In this document: positions 44,284 to 53,037 of the stretch, piece after piece
Layout: each line of letters starts with the position of its first letter
Position numbering within the stretch: position 1 is the stretch's first letter
Assembly: GCA_937864265.1 (NCBI GenBank)
Contig: CALMIR010000202.1
Span: forward strand, 25,697 to 89,696
DNA length: 64,000 bases
Direction: 5' to 3'
Source: an uncultured Saprospirales bacterium
Lineage (GTDB): Bacteria > Bacteroidota > Bacteroidia > Chitinophagales > Saprospiraceae
Position numbers and translations under genes: made by a program
Notes under the pieces: model-generated
The model's input: the letters and a program-made list of their open reading frames with translations, nothing else
Told to the model about the DNA's origin: nothing
Databases searched by the model: none

Positions 44284-47172
44284 ATGAGAAAAACTTTACT
44301 TTTTACCATTACTTGGATTTGGGCCTTATTCCTTTTTGCTCAATCGGAAGCGGAAATGGAAGCATTCGACCAGCAAAACGAAGTGGCCAGCCTTTTAGTA
44401 GAAGGCAACTACGATGCGGCTATTCGGCAACTAGAAGTATTAGCGGATCGCTATAAATCGCTGGAAGCCTGGGAAAATTATTTTGCCATTCTCAACCAGA
44501 TCACCCAGCTTTATCTGGAAACAGATCGCCTGGTCGATGCCAAAACGATTGCCAAAAAAGCGCTATGGGAAAGCATGCAACGTCTGGATGGCAGCAACGA
44601 TGAAGCTGCCAAAGCGGCCCATAAACTGGCAGAAGTATATGCCACGGAAAAGCGTTATCCCAAAGCGATGGAATGCCACAACATGGCTTTGGAAATTCGA
44701 TTCAAATTATTTGGTGAATTGCACCCCAGTATCGCCAATTCTTATGACCGGATTGCGGCGATGAAATTGAACGCTAAAGATTACAGCTCAGCTTGGGACT
44801 ATTACGACTTGGCCTTACACAAAAGGGAACAGATTTTTGGGGCTGATCATCCCGAGGTTGCCCAATCCTATTTCAATATGGGAAGCCTGCGTTATCATCA
44901 ACAACAATGGGAAGATGCGCTGGAGTACCACGAAAAAGCATTGAAAATTCGGAAACAGGAATTGCCAGAGCAGGATGTAAAAATTGCGGAGTCCCTGGTT
45001 CAAGTCAACCGAATCCGGCAGTTGATGGGAAAAACCGTGCACTTGGAGGAATTGGCTAAAGCCGCTGAGCTTTATGAAATCAGTCAGGAAAAAAGCAGCT
45101 TGGCTGCCGCCCAAGCCTATTACGAATTGTCCAGGGTGCTGCTACATCAAGGCCAATTAAAAAATGCTGCCCAATATGCTGCCCTGGCCGTTGATATTTC
45201 TGAAAAGCGCCACGAGCAGGTTGTTGCCTACCAAACAACTCTGGCTGATGTTTATTTTTATTTGGGTCAATATGCCGATAATCGCCAAATCCTAGCCCCG
45301 ATCCTCGACCAAATCAGTGGCACAGAAAAAGTAACTGCCTATCGGCAATTGGTGCAGGGCCTACTTTTGGAAGAGCAATGGGAAAAGGCCGGGCATTATG
45401 CCTCTGAATACCTTACTTGGATACGAATTCAGCCCCAAAGTACGGCCTCTTTAGAAACAGATGCACGTTTACTGGCTGCAAAAGCTTACATGGCACAGGG
45501 ACTAAATGCGGAAGCATGGAAACAACTACCCCTGGAGCATGGGAAGTATTCTCTCCCTGAACGCTTGGAAATGGCAATAAAATTGACAGAAGCGGCATTT
45601 CAATTACAGGAAAAAAAATACGATGCGGCCATTGAACTGTACCAAGAAATACTGGATAGGATCGATTCCGATGAATGGGATTTGAACTACGAAGCGAATG
45701 TTCAATTGGCCTATATATATAGGTATAAAGCGGAACAAGATATTAATAGCATCCAAAATTTCAGCAAGGCCATTGATTACTATAAAAAAGCAGACTATTG
45801 GCTAAATCAATGCCCCCTTGCTTTATTGGGAACGTCGCATGATGCAGCTATCTGGAAAAACATCAATGATTTGTATGCCGATGCTATTGGCAGCAGCTAT
45901 GCGCTTTTTCAGCAAACCCAAAACAAAGAATACATTGATCAGGCGCTGTTTTTTTCTTCCCGATCCAAGCAATGGGAAAAGGTCATTTGGGCCTGCCAAA
46001 TGCCTGCTGAGTGGTGGTCTAACCCGGCATCCGAGTTGATAGCAGCCTGGCAAGGCCAAAGAAACGCTTATGCCTTTGAGTTGGATAGAGCGTATATTAA
46101 AGCCTTAATGGGGGAACGTGAAACGATAGTAGATTTAGACCAGTTGCAGAACGCCCTACAACTCAGTTCAGATAAACTGGCCAAGCATACCCCCGATTAC
46201 TACATGTTGCTAAGGGTGGATGACTGGTCGGATCAGGTGCCTTATTCCTCGTACGTGCAAGAAAACCAGTACCTTTACGTCTATTTTTGGGGCAATAAGT
46301 TCTTGTATATTTTCCAGGTAAGTAATGAAGTCAACCAAGTATGGCGGATAGCGTTAGATGCGCCTTTCATGGAAGCGCTGGATGAATACGCCGAATTCAC
46401 CCGTGGAAAAACAACAGATAAGCCTGCCTTGGAGGCTAGTCAAATCGATTACACCGAATTTGCAGGTGCTGCCCATTTTCTTTTTCAAAAATTGCTCCCC
46501 GAATTTCCCCAAAGCGCAGAGGAGAAAAAGCCAATTGACTTGATCTTGATTCCGGATGGCGCTTTATACTATTTGCCTTTTGAATGTTTATTGACCAGCC
46601 CTGCCAAACGCAGCAACTTTGCCATTTTGCCCTACCTCATCTATTCCGCTAACCTATACATCAGCCCTTACCTGAGCACTATTTCGCATCAGGAGGCTCG
46701 CGATATATGGCCTTTTGTTGCGCACCCGGCTTACATCAATCAACTTTGCTGGGGAGAAGCCGACAAGGTCTTGCTAAGCCTGGCAGAAGATGGGCATTCT
46801 GGGGCTTATCCTGTTTGCCAAACTGCTATGGCCGGTATTTTACCTTTGCAAACTTACCAGGCAGGTTTACCAGACAAAACGCAAGACCTCTGGTTGGCTG
46901 GTTTTTTCCATAAAATGGACAAGGGAGAAGATTCAGCATTGGCGCTTCGAGAGGCAAAAATCGAGTTCTTGGAAAGGCAGGTCAATACCCCGGGAAAAGC
47001 ACATCCCCATTTTTGGGCGACTTTTATCAGCCCGGGGCTGCCAAAACCCGCTTTTTCAAAGCAATTGAATTTTTTGATCCAATGGCCTTATGCTCTATCT
47101 GCCGCCATATTGATATTGATTGTTGTACTTCTCAGGTACCGCCGAACTAGAAAAAAAATAGCTGCTTACTAG
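44284..47172 (+). CDS. TPR protein with degenerate CHAT domain and C-terminal membrane anchor
   Basis: About 962 residues from the ATG at 44284, where a signal peptide (LLFTITWIWALFLFAQ) begins. Residues 30-560 are tetratricopeptide repeats (EDALEYHEKALKIRKQELPE; YSSAWDYYDLALHKREQIFG). The last 300 residues resemble a CHAT caspase-like domain: DLILIPDGALYYLPFECLL, LYISPYLSTISHQEAR, then ALALREAKIEFLERQ and HPHFWATFISPG. The stretch that should hold the catalytic His (ATH) and LSACET Cys is missing, about 80-100 residues shorter than usual. A helix (LSAAILILIVVLLRYRRTRK) ends the protein. It is probably a non-catalytic periplasmic scaffold. Confidence 0.8.
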   Translation: MRKTLLFTITWIWALFLFAQSEAEMEAFDQQNEVASLLVEGNYDAAIRQLEVLADRYKSLEAWENYFAILNQITQLYLETDRLVDAKTIAKKALWESMQRLDGSNDEAAKAAHKLAEVYATEKRYPKAMECHNMALEIRFKLFGELHPSIANSYDRIAAMKLNAKDYSSAWDYYDLALHKREQIFGADHPEVAQSYFNMGSLRYHQQQWEDALEYHEKALKIRKQELPEQDVKIAESLVQVNRIRQLMGKTVHLEELAKAAELYEISQEKSSLAAAQAYYELSRVLLHQGQLKNAAQYAALAVDISEKRHEQVVAYQTTLADVYFYLGQYADNRQILAPILDQISGTEKVTAYRQLVQGLLLEEQWEKAGHYASEYLTWIRIQPQSTASLETDARLLAAKAYMAQGLNAEAWKQLPLEHGKYSLPERLEMAIKLTEAAFQLQEKKYDAAIELYQEILDRIDSDEWDLNYEANVQLAYIYRYKAEQDINSIQNFSKAIDYYKKADYWLNQCPLALLGTSHDAAIWKNINDLYADAIGSSYALFQQTQNKEYIDQALFFSSRSKQWEKVIWACQMPAEWWSNPASELIAAWQGQRNAYAFELDRAYIKALMGERETIVDLDQLQNALQLSSDKLAKHTPDYYMLLRVDDWSDQVPYSSYVQENQYLYVYFWGNKFLYIFQVSNEVNQVWRIALDAPFMEALDEYAEFTRGKTTDKPALEASQIDYTEFAGAAHFLFQKLLPEFPQSAEEKKPIDLILIPDGALYYLPFECLLTSPAKRSNFAILPYLIYSANLYISPYLSTISHQEARDIWPFVAHPAYINQLCWGEADKVLLSLAEDGHSGAYPVCQTAMAGILPLQTYQAGLPDKTQDLWLAGFFHKMDKGEDSALALREAKIEFLERQVNTPGKAHPHFWATFISPGLPKPAFSKQLNFLIQWPYALSAAILILIVVLLRYRRTRKKIAAY

Positions 47173-47446
47173 CTTTATCCAGCTCATTTAGATGCGCTAA
47201 ACCCGATTTTAGAAAGTGGAAAAAAGTTTTTTTATGTTTTTTTTCATAAAAATGAGGGTCATTTTTTATGTTTTTTTTCACAAATCTAGCTTGTTGTTAT
47301 TTTAAATAAAGATTTTATAAAGGATTTCAGTTGGTGTTTTTTTTCACAATAGCCTTGAAATGTCCTTTTATTTAGAAAATTATGCCTGCATATTTGTATC
47401 GTGAAAGGAAGATAATGAGGAGCGAGAAAGTTGATTGACAAAATGT

Positions 47447-47758
47447 ATATGTTCATGGGATTATAATTAGTTGGTGTTGTCGTCCCGATAACGTCGGGAC
47501 GCACAAACACTATTTCAAATAATCCCGGTCGAAAATAAAAAAAGGAGAACATACTTAAAGTAGTTCTCCTCGAATTAGGTCATGTTCATGGGATTACGAA
47601 AGTAATAGCAAGTTTTTTCTGAGATTACAATTTGTTAAGTGGAATAGTATTCCCTTTTTGCAAGAGCAAAATTAAACCTTAATCTGTCATATGCAAAAAA
47701 AAGGCAGATAATTTTGCTCAAAAGATTTAATTTTGGATATGTTCATGGGATTATAATT
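47447..47758 (+). repeat. three-copy repeat ATGTTCATGGGATTA
   Basis: Copy 1 (47447-47468) and copy 3 (47737-47758) are identical over 22 bases; copy 2 (47582-47596) keeps the central 15. The intervals are about 133 and 156 bases, and each is filled by different sequence with inverted repeats. It is not a CRISPR (spacing irregular, repeat short). Function unknown. Confidence 0.7.
47531..47570 (-). terminator. intrinsic terminator, minus strand
   Basis: AGGAGAAC (47543-47550) pairs with GTTCTCCT (47563-47570) and an inner TACTT/AAGTA extends it. On the minus strand the stem is followed by a run of T (opposite A at 47531-47542). It would stop polA transcripts about 240 bases past the polA stop. 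Confidence 0.75.
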
Positions 47759-47764
47759 GAAAGG

Positions 47765-47792
47765 GTCGCGCTAAATGTGCGACTTTTTTTTT
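47765..47792 (+). terminator. intrinsic terminator, plus strand
   Basis: GTCGC (47765-47769) pairs with GCGAC (47779-47783), followed by nine T. It faces the CHAT-gene side, about 590 bases past that gene's stop, so it may end a small RNA from the repeat block rather than the CHAT mRNA. Confidence 0.6.
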
Positions 47793-47805
47793 GCCCCTAC
47801 CCGTC

Positions 47806-50598
47806 CTAATGTGCTTCTAACCAAGTACTTCCGACGCCCATCTCTACCAAAATGGGAACTTTCAGCCCCGGAATAGCATGCTTCATTTTATCCTCAATAA
47901 TCGGCTTAATAATTTCCAATTCGTCTTTATGTGCATCAAAAACCAATTCATCGTGTACCTGTAGGATCATTTTGGATTGGAAACCGCGCTGCTCAAAAAT
48001 CTGATGAATGTGGATCATGGCCAGCTTGATCATATCGGCAGCAGTTCCCTGAATCGGGGTGTTGATGGCGTTGCGTTCGGCATGGCTCCTGATCACCCCG
48101 TTGCGGGAATCAATATCGCGCAGGTACCGCCGCCGCCCCATCAGGGTTTTCACATACTTTGTCTCGCGGGCCTTCGTCACCGCATCATCCATAAAATGCT
48201 TCAAACCGGGATAGCTTCTGAAATACTGATCAATCAAATCTTTGGCCTCCGCGCGTTTGATGTCCAATTGTTGGGAGAGGTTGGTTGCTCCGGCGCCATA
48301 AATGATAGAAAAGTTCACCGTTTTGGCGCGATAGCGCTGCTCTTTGGTCACCTCGTCATAGCCTACCCCAAACACGCGCGCCGCTGTTGCCCGGTGGATG
48401 TCGCTACCCGACTGAAAAGCCTCCAGCATGGCCTCATCTCCACTCATCTCTGCTATAATGCGCAATTCTATCTGGGAGTAATCGGCTGCCAGCAACACGT
48501 GGTCGGTATCTCGCGGAATAAAAGCTTCGCGAACCTTAGCGCCTTCCGGCGTGCGGATGGGGATGTTTTGCAAATTGGGGTTGTTGGAGCTGAGGCGGCC
48601 GGTAGCAGCTAGCGCTTGATTGAAAGAGCTGTGTATGCGCCCGGTGCGAGGGTTGACCATCTTAGGCAGGGCATCCACATAGGTGGACTTGAGTTTGGAA
48701 AGCCCCCGGTGCTGCAAAATATCCTCCACAATGGGGTGGTCGTGTATCATTTCGGCCAGTTTTTCCTCATTGGTCGAGTATTGACCCGTTTGAGTCTTTT
48801 TCCAGCGGTAGGGGATGCGCATTTTTTCAAACAAAATTTCACCTACTTGCTTGGGTGAAGCGATGTTGAACGGTGTGCCAGCCAACTCGTATATTTTTTG
48901 TTCTACCTCTTTGATCTCCTGTTCCAATTCAACGGAATAGGCATTCAAAAAATCACAGTCAATATTCACCCCTTGGTATTCCATTTCCACCAGGGCATCC
49001 ACCAGAGGCGCTTCAACGGTATCATACAAGTCCTGAAGCCCTTCGTCTTTTAGTCGCGGCGCGAGGTAGTTTTTCAACTGCAAGGTGACATCGGCGTCCT
49101 CGGCGGCGTATTCTTTCACTTTTTCTACTTCCACATCGCGCATGGTGATTTGCTGCTTCCCTTTTTCACCGATCAGCGATTTAATGGAAACAGGCTGATA
49201 TTGCAAGTAGGTCTCTGACAAATAGTCCATATTGTGGCGCAACTCCGGTTCGAGCAGATAATGGGCGATCATCGTATCGAATATTGGGCCTTTTACCTGA
49301 ACCTCATAGTGTTTCAGGACAATGGCGTCGTATTTGATGTTTTGGCCTATCTTCTCGATGTGCTCATTTTCCAATAATGGCTTGAATTCAGCAACGATAC
49401 GCTTGGCTTCGGCTTGGTTTTCCGGAAAGGGTACATACCATGCTTCAAAAGGCTGGATCGCAAAAGAAAGCCCGACCAACTCCGCTTGTGTGGGGTCAAT
49501 ATGCGTGGTTTCCGAATCGAAGCAAAAAGAAGTTTGTTGGCTCAATAATGCGATGAGGGAAGTGCGCTTTTCAGGCGTATCCGCCAGATGGTATTCGTGT
49601 GGGGTGTTGTGGATGTTTTTATCGGCTACCGAGTGAGCCGGCGGAGCTACGGTAACGGCAGCTATTTCCGCTTCCCCAAACAAAGATCCCTGGGTAGCTT
49701 TTGCCGCAGGAGCCGCCTGCTCCTCTTCTCCCAAAATCTGCCGAGCCAGGGTTCTGAACTCCAGTTCTTTGAAAATAGCAGCTAGTTTGTCTTTATCGGG
49801 CGGATCCAATTCATACCGTTTGGCATCGAACTGAATGGGTACATTGACATCAATCAGCGCTAGTTTTTTGGACAATAGTCCCTGTTCTGCGTATTGGGAA
49901 ACGTTGTCCTTTTGCTTGCCTTTGAGTTGATCAATATTCTCGAGCAAGCCTTCTACGGTGTCAAATTTTTCCAACAAAGCTGCCGCTGTTTTTTCGCCAA
50001 TACCCGGTATGCCGGGAATGTTATCCACTTTGTCGCCTTGTAAGCCAAGCATATCCACTACTTGATCCACCCGCTTGATGCCCCAAGTTTCCAACACCTC
50101 TTTGACGCCTAATATATCAATGCCATTCCCTTGCCTCGATGGTTTGTACATATATATATGGTCTGACACCAGTTGGCCATAGTCTTTGTCGGGGGTCACC
50201 ATATATACCGTAAAGCCTTCCTGCTCGGCCTGCTTGGCCAGGGTGCCGATCACATCGTCGGCTTCATAGCCTTGTAAAGTCACTACTGGAATGTGGAAGC
50301 CTTCAATAATCTGCTGAATATAAGGCATAGCAATGGTAATGTCTTCGGGCTGTGCCTCGCGGTTGGCTTTGTATTCGGGAAACCATTCATGCCGAAAGGT
50401 TGGCCCCGACAGGTCGAAGGCTACTGCAATATGGGTAGGTTTTTGGGCCTGCATCAGATCCCAGAGGGTGCGGGTAAAACCAGCTACTGCAGAGGTGTTT
50501 ACCCCCTTAGAATTGATGAGCGGACGGGTGATGAAAGCGAAATGGGCGCGGTAAACCAACGCGTGTCCATCCAATAAAAAGAGCTTTTTTTCTGCCAT
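47806..50598 (-). CDS. polA: DNA polymerase I
   Basis: 930 residues with all three activities. The 5' nuclease domain starts LFLLDGHALVYRAHFAFI and has TPDKDYGQLV and DNIPGIPGIGEKTAAALLEK. The 3'-5' exonuclease has FDSETTHID (D361, E363) and YAAEDADVTLQL, so proofreading residues look intact. The polymerase has AADYSQIELRIIAEM, RYRAKTVNFSIIYGAGATNL and LQVHDELVFDAH. It fills gaps after repair and replaces Okazaki primers. It is on the minus strand with a terminator about 240 bases downstream. Confidence 0.97.
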   Translation of the reverse strand: MAEKKLFLLDGHALVYRAHFAFITRPLINSKGVNTSAVAGFTRTLWDLMQAQKPTHIAVAFDLSGPTFRHEWFPEYKANREAQPEDITIAMPYIQQIIEGFHIPVVTLQGYEADDVIGTLAKQAEQEGFTVYMVTPDKDYGQLVSDHIYMYKPSRQGNGIDILGVKEVLETWGIKRVDQVVDMLGLQGDKVDNIPGIPGIGEKTAAALLEKFDTVEGLLENIDQLKGKQKDNVSQYAEQGLLSKKLALIDVNVPIQFDAKRYELDPPDKDKLAAIFKELEFRTLARQILGEEEQAAPAAKATQGSLFGEAEIAAVTVAPPAHSVADKNIHNTPHEYHLADTPEKRTSLIALLSQQTSFCFDSETTHIDPTQAELVGLSFAIQPFEAWYVPFPENQAEAKRIVAEFKPLLENEHIEKIGQNIKYDAIVLKHYEVQVKGPIFDTMIAHYLLEPELRHNMDYLSETYLQYQPVSIKSLIGEKGKQQITMRDVEVEKVKEYAAEDADVTLQLKNYLAPRLKDEGLQDLYDTVEAPLVDALVEMEYQGVNIDCDFLNAYSVELEQEIKEVEQKIYELAGTPFNIASPKQVGEILFEKMRIPYRWKKTQTGQYSTNEEKLAEMIHDHPIVEDILQHRGLSKLKSTYVDALPKMVNPRTGRIHSSFNQALAATGRLSSNNPNLQNIPIRTPEGAKVREAFIPRDTDHVLLAADYSQIELRIIAEMSGDEAMLEAFQSGSDIHRATAARVFGVGYDEVTKEQRYRAKTVNFSIIYGAGATNLSQQLDIKRAEAKDLIDQYFRSYPGLKHFMDDAVTKARETKYVKTLMGRRRYLRDIDSRNGVIRSHAERNAINTPIQGTAADMIKLAMIHIHQIFEQRGFQSKMILQVHDELVFDAHKDELEIIKPIIEDKMKHAIPGLKVPILVEMGVGSTWLEAH

Positions 50599-51167
50599 AG
50601 CGGTGTAGGTTCAATGGATACAGCCAGAAAGTTCTGGCCTTCGGGTGAATATTATGGTGTAAATGCAAAAATTGAAACAGGCTGTGCAAGATAAGGGATC
50701 GAATCGGGGTGGCGTAGTTTTTTGGTAGAAAATATATCGGCGTTTTGTTCTGTTAAGCATTCGTTTTAGTTGGTAACCGTTTTATATCTGTTGCATCACC
50801 TTGCCTTACCTTTATAGAAATGATTATATCTCGCCCATCCTGATCAACCAACCTAATCGGATTCCCCATCACATGATTAAACGGACTACAGCCAGCATAC
50901 TCCTCCGCCAACGGATCCACCGACAAAACCGCCCCAGCCCGGCCGGGTCTTTTTCCTAGCCCGGCTTAAAGATACCGATTCTGTTGCTGCCTTACAAGTG
51001 TTGTTCTTTGCAATAGTAGTTTTCATTGCCTTTTTCATAGACGGCTAAGGTACAGCGCACTGCAGACTAAGGTTGCTAATAAAAGCCGACAGCGGGCTTG
51101 GAGTGGGGCGAGTTGGGGTGTGAATTCTTCCCCCGCTTGTATCGAACGAGGGAAGTGATTTTCAATG
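50599..51167. other. intergenic region with Rhs-core remnant
   Basis: About 570 bases upstream of polA on the minus strand. The central 200 bases are the decayed Rhs core listed separately; GC-rich (CCCGGCCGGG at about 50938-50947) beside AT-rich segments. No intact gene. Confidence 0.6.
50753..50965 (-). pseudogene. remnant of Rhs repeat-associated core domain
   Basis: The minus-strand frame reads AGAVLSVDPLAEEYAGCSPF, NHVMGNPIRLVDQDGRDIII, SIKVRQGDATDIKRL and stops at 50753. VDPLAEEY...NPIRLVDQDGRD is the hallmark end of the Rhs repeat-associated core that precedes the variable toxin tip of polymorphic toxins. A stop codon at 50966-50968 closes the frame upstream and no Rhs/YD repeats are present, so only the core end survives. 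The short tail after DGRD may be the residue of a toxin tip. Confidence 0.75.
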
Positions 51168-51626
51168 TTATCTCAAAGTCTTTAGCTTTTCCTCTATTGA
51201 AGCAACAACTTCTTTTTCTTCCTTTTTTATCATCCATTTAAAAAATAGTATTAAAAATAAAAGTGCTAAAATTGGTATTAGCCAAAACTCAACCTTTAAA
51301 CTTTTTGTGCTTGCAAGAACAAAAACGGAAAGAGGTACAACTAAAAATAAAGAAAAAGATCTTAATGCTGGTTTAATTGTAATATCCAATACTCTTTTAT
51401 CCTTTTTATAATTAATGTAAATATCTTGAGCTTCAATAACTTTGCTAGTAAATTTAGGTACTACAACCCTATTATTGTCTATGATTTTTTTGATATAGTA
51501 TTCATAGGAAATCATATTGTTCCAATCATTCTTGCTCTTAGTCCAACTGCTAAACACCTCAACGAAGTCCTTTCTACCTAAATTACAAGGTATTCTGATG
51601 GATGAGTAAAATATGTTTTTGAACAT
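51168..51626 (-). CDS. small AT-rich membrane protein of unknown function
   Basis: 152 residues with two adjacent hydrophobic helices (FSLFLVVPLSVFVLAST; FWLIPILALLFLILFFKWM) and a basic/acidic tail (KKEEKEVVASIEEKLKTLR). The DNA is visibly more AT-rich than the neighbouring housekeeping genes, which suggests transfer. It lies between an ankyrin-like fragment and the Rhs-core remnant on the same strand, where immunity or toxin-linked genes of polymorphic-toxin loci usually sit. No family recognised. Confidence 0.6.
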   Translation of the reverse strand: MFKNIFYSSIRIPCNLGRKDFVEVFSSWTKSKNDWNNMISYEYYIKKIIDNNRVVVPKFTSKVIEAQDIYINYKKDKRVLDITIKPALRSFSLFLVVPLSVFVLASTKSLKVEFWLIPILALLFLILFFKWMIKKEEKEVVASIEEKLKTLR

Positions 51627-51652
51627 GTGGATTATTGCTTAAATAGTTCAAA

Positions 51653-51880
51653 TTATTTATTTGTTTCTTCAACCGACTTAACCTCGGTTTCACCCCTCAA
51701 GTGCTTATCTATCAAATCCTGGGTAACTAATCCTGCCTGAATAATGTTGCTTATCAGGTCAATTTTATTACTTGATATAGCAATGTCTATGGCTTCTCTG
51801 CCAAGACCTATCTCTTCTAACTTTGGGCATTCCGAGCGACATAAAGGGCTACGCCGGTAAATACGATATTGGGCAACCAA
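51653..51880 (-). pseudogene. ankyrin-like fragment overlapping the LptF/LptG 3' end
   Basis: 75 codons on the minus strand, the first 64 bases overlapping the permease gene in another frame. The distinctive part is LEEIGLGREAIDIAISSNKI and DLISNIIQAGLVTQDLIDKH, with the GREAxDIAIxxNxxxLIxxLI rhythm of an ankyrin-type repeat. There is no ATG at its natural beginning. It is either the tail of a lost ankyrin-repeat protein joined onto the permease 3' end, or a C-terminal extension reached by frameshift. Confidence 0.4.
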
Positions 51881-52905
51881 ATACCTACAATAACTGGTAT
51901 GGTCTGTTCGGTAGCAAATACGATAGCAAAGCGCGAAAAGAAAATATACAAAGCCCCGATACCAATGCCGATGGCCAAATGCAGACCAATACCTCCGCGC
52001 ACCTTACGGGCCGCAATGGAAAGGCCAATAATGGTCAATATAAAAATGGTAAAAGGTTCTGCCGTTCGGCGGTAGAGTTCTATTTCGTATTTCATGGTAT
52101 TGCCCACGCCTCGACTTCGCTGATTTGCAATGTATTTCCTGAGTTCTGGTGAAGTCATCATCGTATGTTGCTCCTGATAATCGACAAAATCGGCGGGAGT
52201 AAAGGCAATAGTCGTGTCCATTTCTTTACCTGGGCCTAATTCAATACTTTCCTCCAGGCCGTCGAAGGTGCGAATTTCGTAATTGCGCAATTTCCAGCGG
52301 CTGGGCGGCCCAATCCATTCTGCTGAATTGGCTTTCAACAAATAGACCAATTCGCCATCTTTGAAATGTTCGAGCCTAAATCGTCGGGCGGTGGAGTCGC
52401 TTTTCCGATAGTAATTGATGTAAATTTTCGTATCAGGAGCTACAAACATGTGCACATCGCGGGTTTTGCCTTTGTCGTTGTCTTGCCAGATGTATTTGTA
52501 CACCAGTTCCAGTCGGGTATTGTTGCCTTTGGGTATGAAGTAGTGATTGCCCACATAGTGTAACAGCGCGATTAAAGACGCAGCTATCAGGTAAGGCTGT
52601 AACAAGCGCCTAAAACTGACCCCAGCATTGAAAATGGAAATGATCTCTGAATTGTAGGCCATTCTGGAGGTGAAAAAAATCACTGCAATGAGTGTAAAAA
52701 GCGGCCATAGCAATCCGTCGATGTACAATATAAAATTAGGGAAATAGTCAATTAGGATCTCTTTGCGGGTAATCGGCTCTTCGATGAATTTTTCTACTTT
52801 TTCACTAAAATCTATGATCACAGAAATCATCGTGAAGATGAGTACCGTAAAAAAGAAGGTGCTCAAAAATTTGCGAATAATATAAGCATCGAGTGTTTTG
52901 ATCAT
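51817..52905 (-). CDS. LptF/LptG-family lipopolysaccharide export permease
   Basis: 362 residues. LDAYIIRKFLSTFFFTVLIF is the standard N-terminus of YjgP/YjgQ permeases; SRMAYNSEIISIFNAGVSFR is the conserved cytoplasmic loop; the periplasmic jellyroll follows (FKDGELVYLLKANSAEWIGP); the last helices are FTIFILTIIGLSIAARKVRG, GGIGLHLAIGIGIGALYIFF and the end LPNIVFTGVALYVARNAQS. With LptB and the other subunit it extracts LPS from the inner membrane. Orientation to LptG rather than LptF is not certain. The 3' end overlaps the ankyrin-like fragment. Confidence 0.9.
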   Translation of the reverse strand: MIKTLDAYIIRKFLSTFFFTVLIFTMISVIIDFSEKVEKFIEEPITRKEILIDYFPNFILYIDGLLWPLFTLIAVIFFTSRMAYNSEIISIFNAGVSFRRLLQPYLIAASLIALLHYVGNHYFIPKGNNTRLELVYKYIWQDNDKGKTRDVHMFVAPDTKIYINYYRKSDSTARRFRLEHFKDGELVYLLKANSAEWIGPPSRWKLRNYEIRTFDGLEESIELGPGKEMDTTIAFTPADFVDYQEQHTMMTSPELRKYIANQRSRGVGNTMKYEIELYRRTAEPFTIFILTIIGLSIAARKVRGGIGLHLAIGIGIGALYIFFSRFAIVFATEQTIPVIVGIWLPNIVFTGVALYVARNAQS

Positions 52906-52910
52906 GTTTT

Positions 52911-53030
52911 TTTGTTCCTAGTTCCTGGTTTTCCTGCCCCCGTCCGATCCGGAGTCGTCCCGCCCGGATTGATCCGGTCGGGCGACTGAAAGGCGGGGGT
53001 CTCAAGTTTCAAGTTTCTGGTTTAGCACTG
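52911..53030. repeat. hairpin with dispersed flanking repeat (copy 2)
   Basis: AGTCGTCCCGCCCGGAT pairs with ATCCGGTCGGGCGACT with few mismatches (52953-52987), enclosed by a weaker CCCCCG/CGGGGG pair. Flanks TTCCTAGTTCCTGGTTTT (about 52915) and CAAGTTTCTGGTTTAGC (about 53012) are the reverse complement of words seen at 10.89-10.92 kb. It lies between lptF/G and the aldehyde dehydrogenase gene. Confidence 0.5.
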
Positions 53031-53037
53031 CTTGAAA

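Larger units (their letters stand above)
47173..47805. other. structured intergenic block between CHAT gene and polA
   Basis: About 630 bases without a credible gene. Left part: two words TTTTTTATGTTTTTTTTCA (47227-47245 and 47262-47280) and a related GTGTTTTTTTTCAC near 47334. Right part: three copies of ATGTTCATGGGATTA separated by hairpins: CGTCCCGA/TCGGGACG near 47481-47501, the terminator at 47531-47570, GAGCAAAATT/AATTTTGCTC (47664-47673 / 47710-47719) and the terminator at 47765-47792. See findings. Confidence 0.6.

Noticed and set aside
47286..47552. 88-codon minus-strand frame in the repeat block
   Set aside because: It spans hairpins and repeats and reads as low-quality Phe/Tyr-rich sequence.
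47447..47758. CRISPR array from the triple repeat
   Set aside because: Repeats are only 15-22 bases, the intervals are 133-156 bases, and no cas gene is present.
52953..52987. attI/attC-type recombination site at the GC-rich hairpin
   Set aside because: The stem lacks the RYYYAAC/GTTRRRY core sites and there is no integrase gene nearby.
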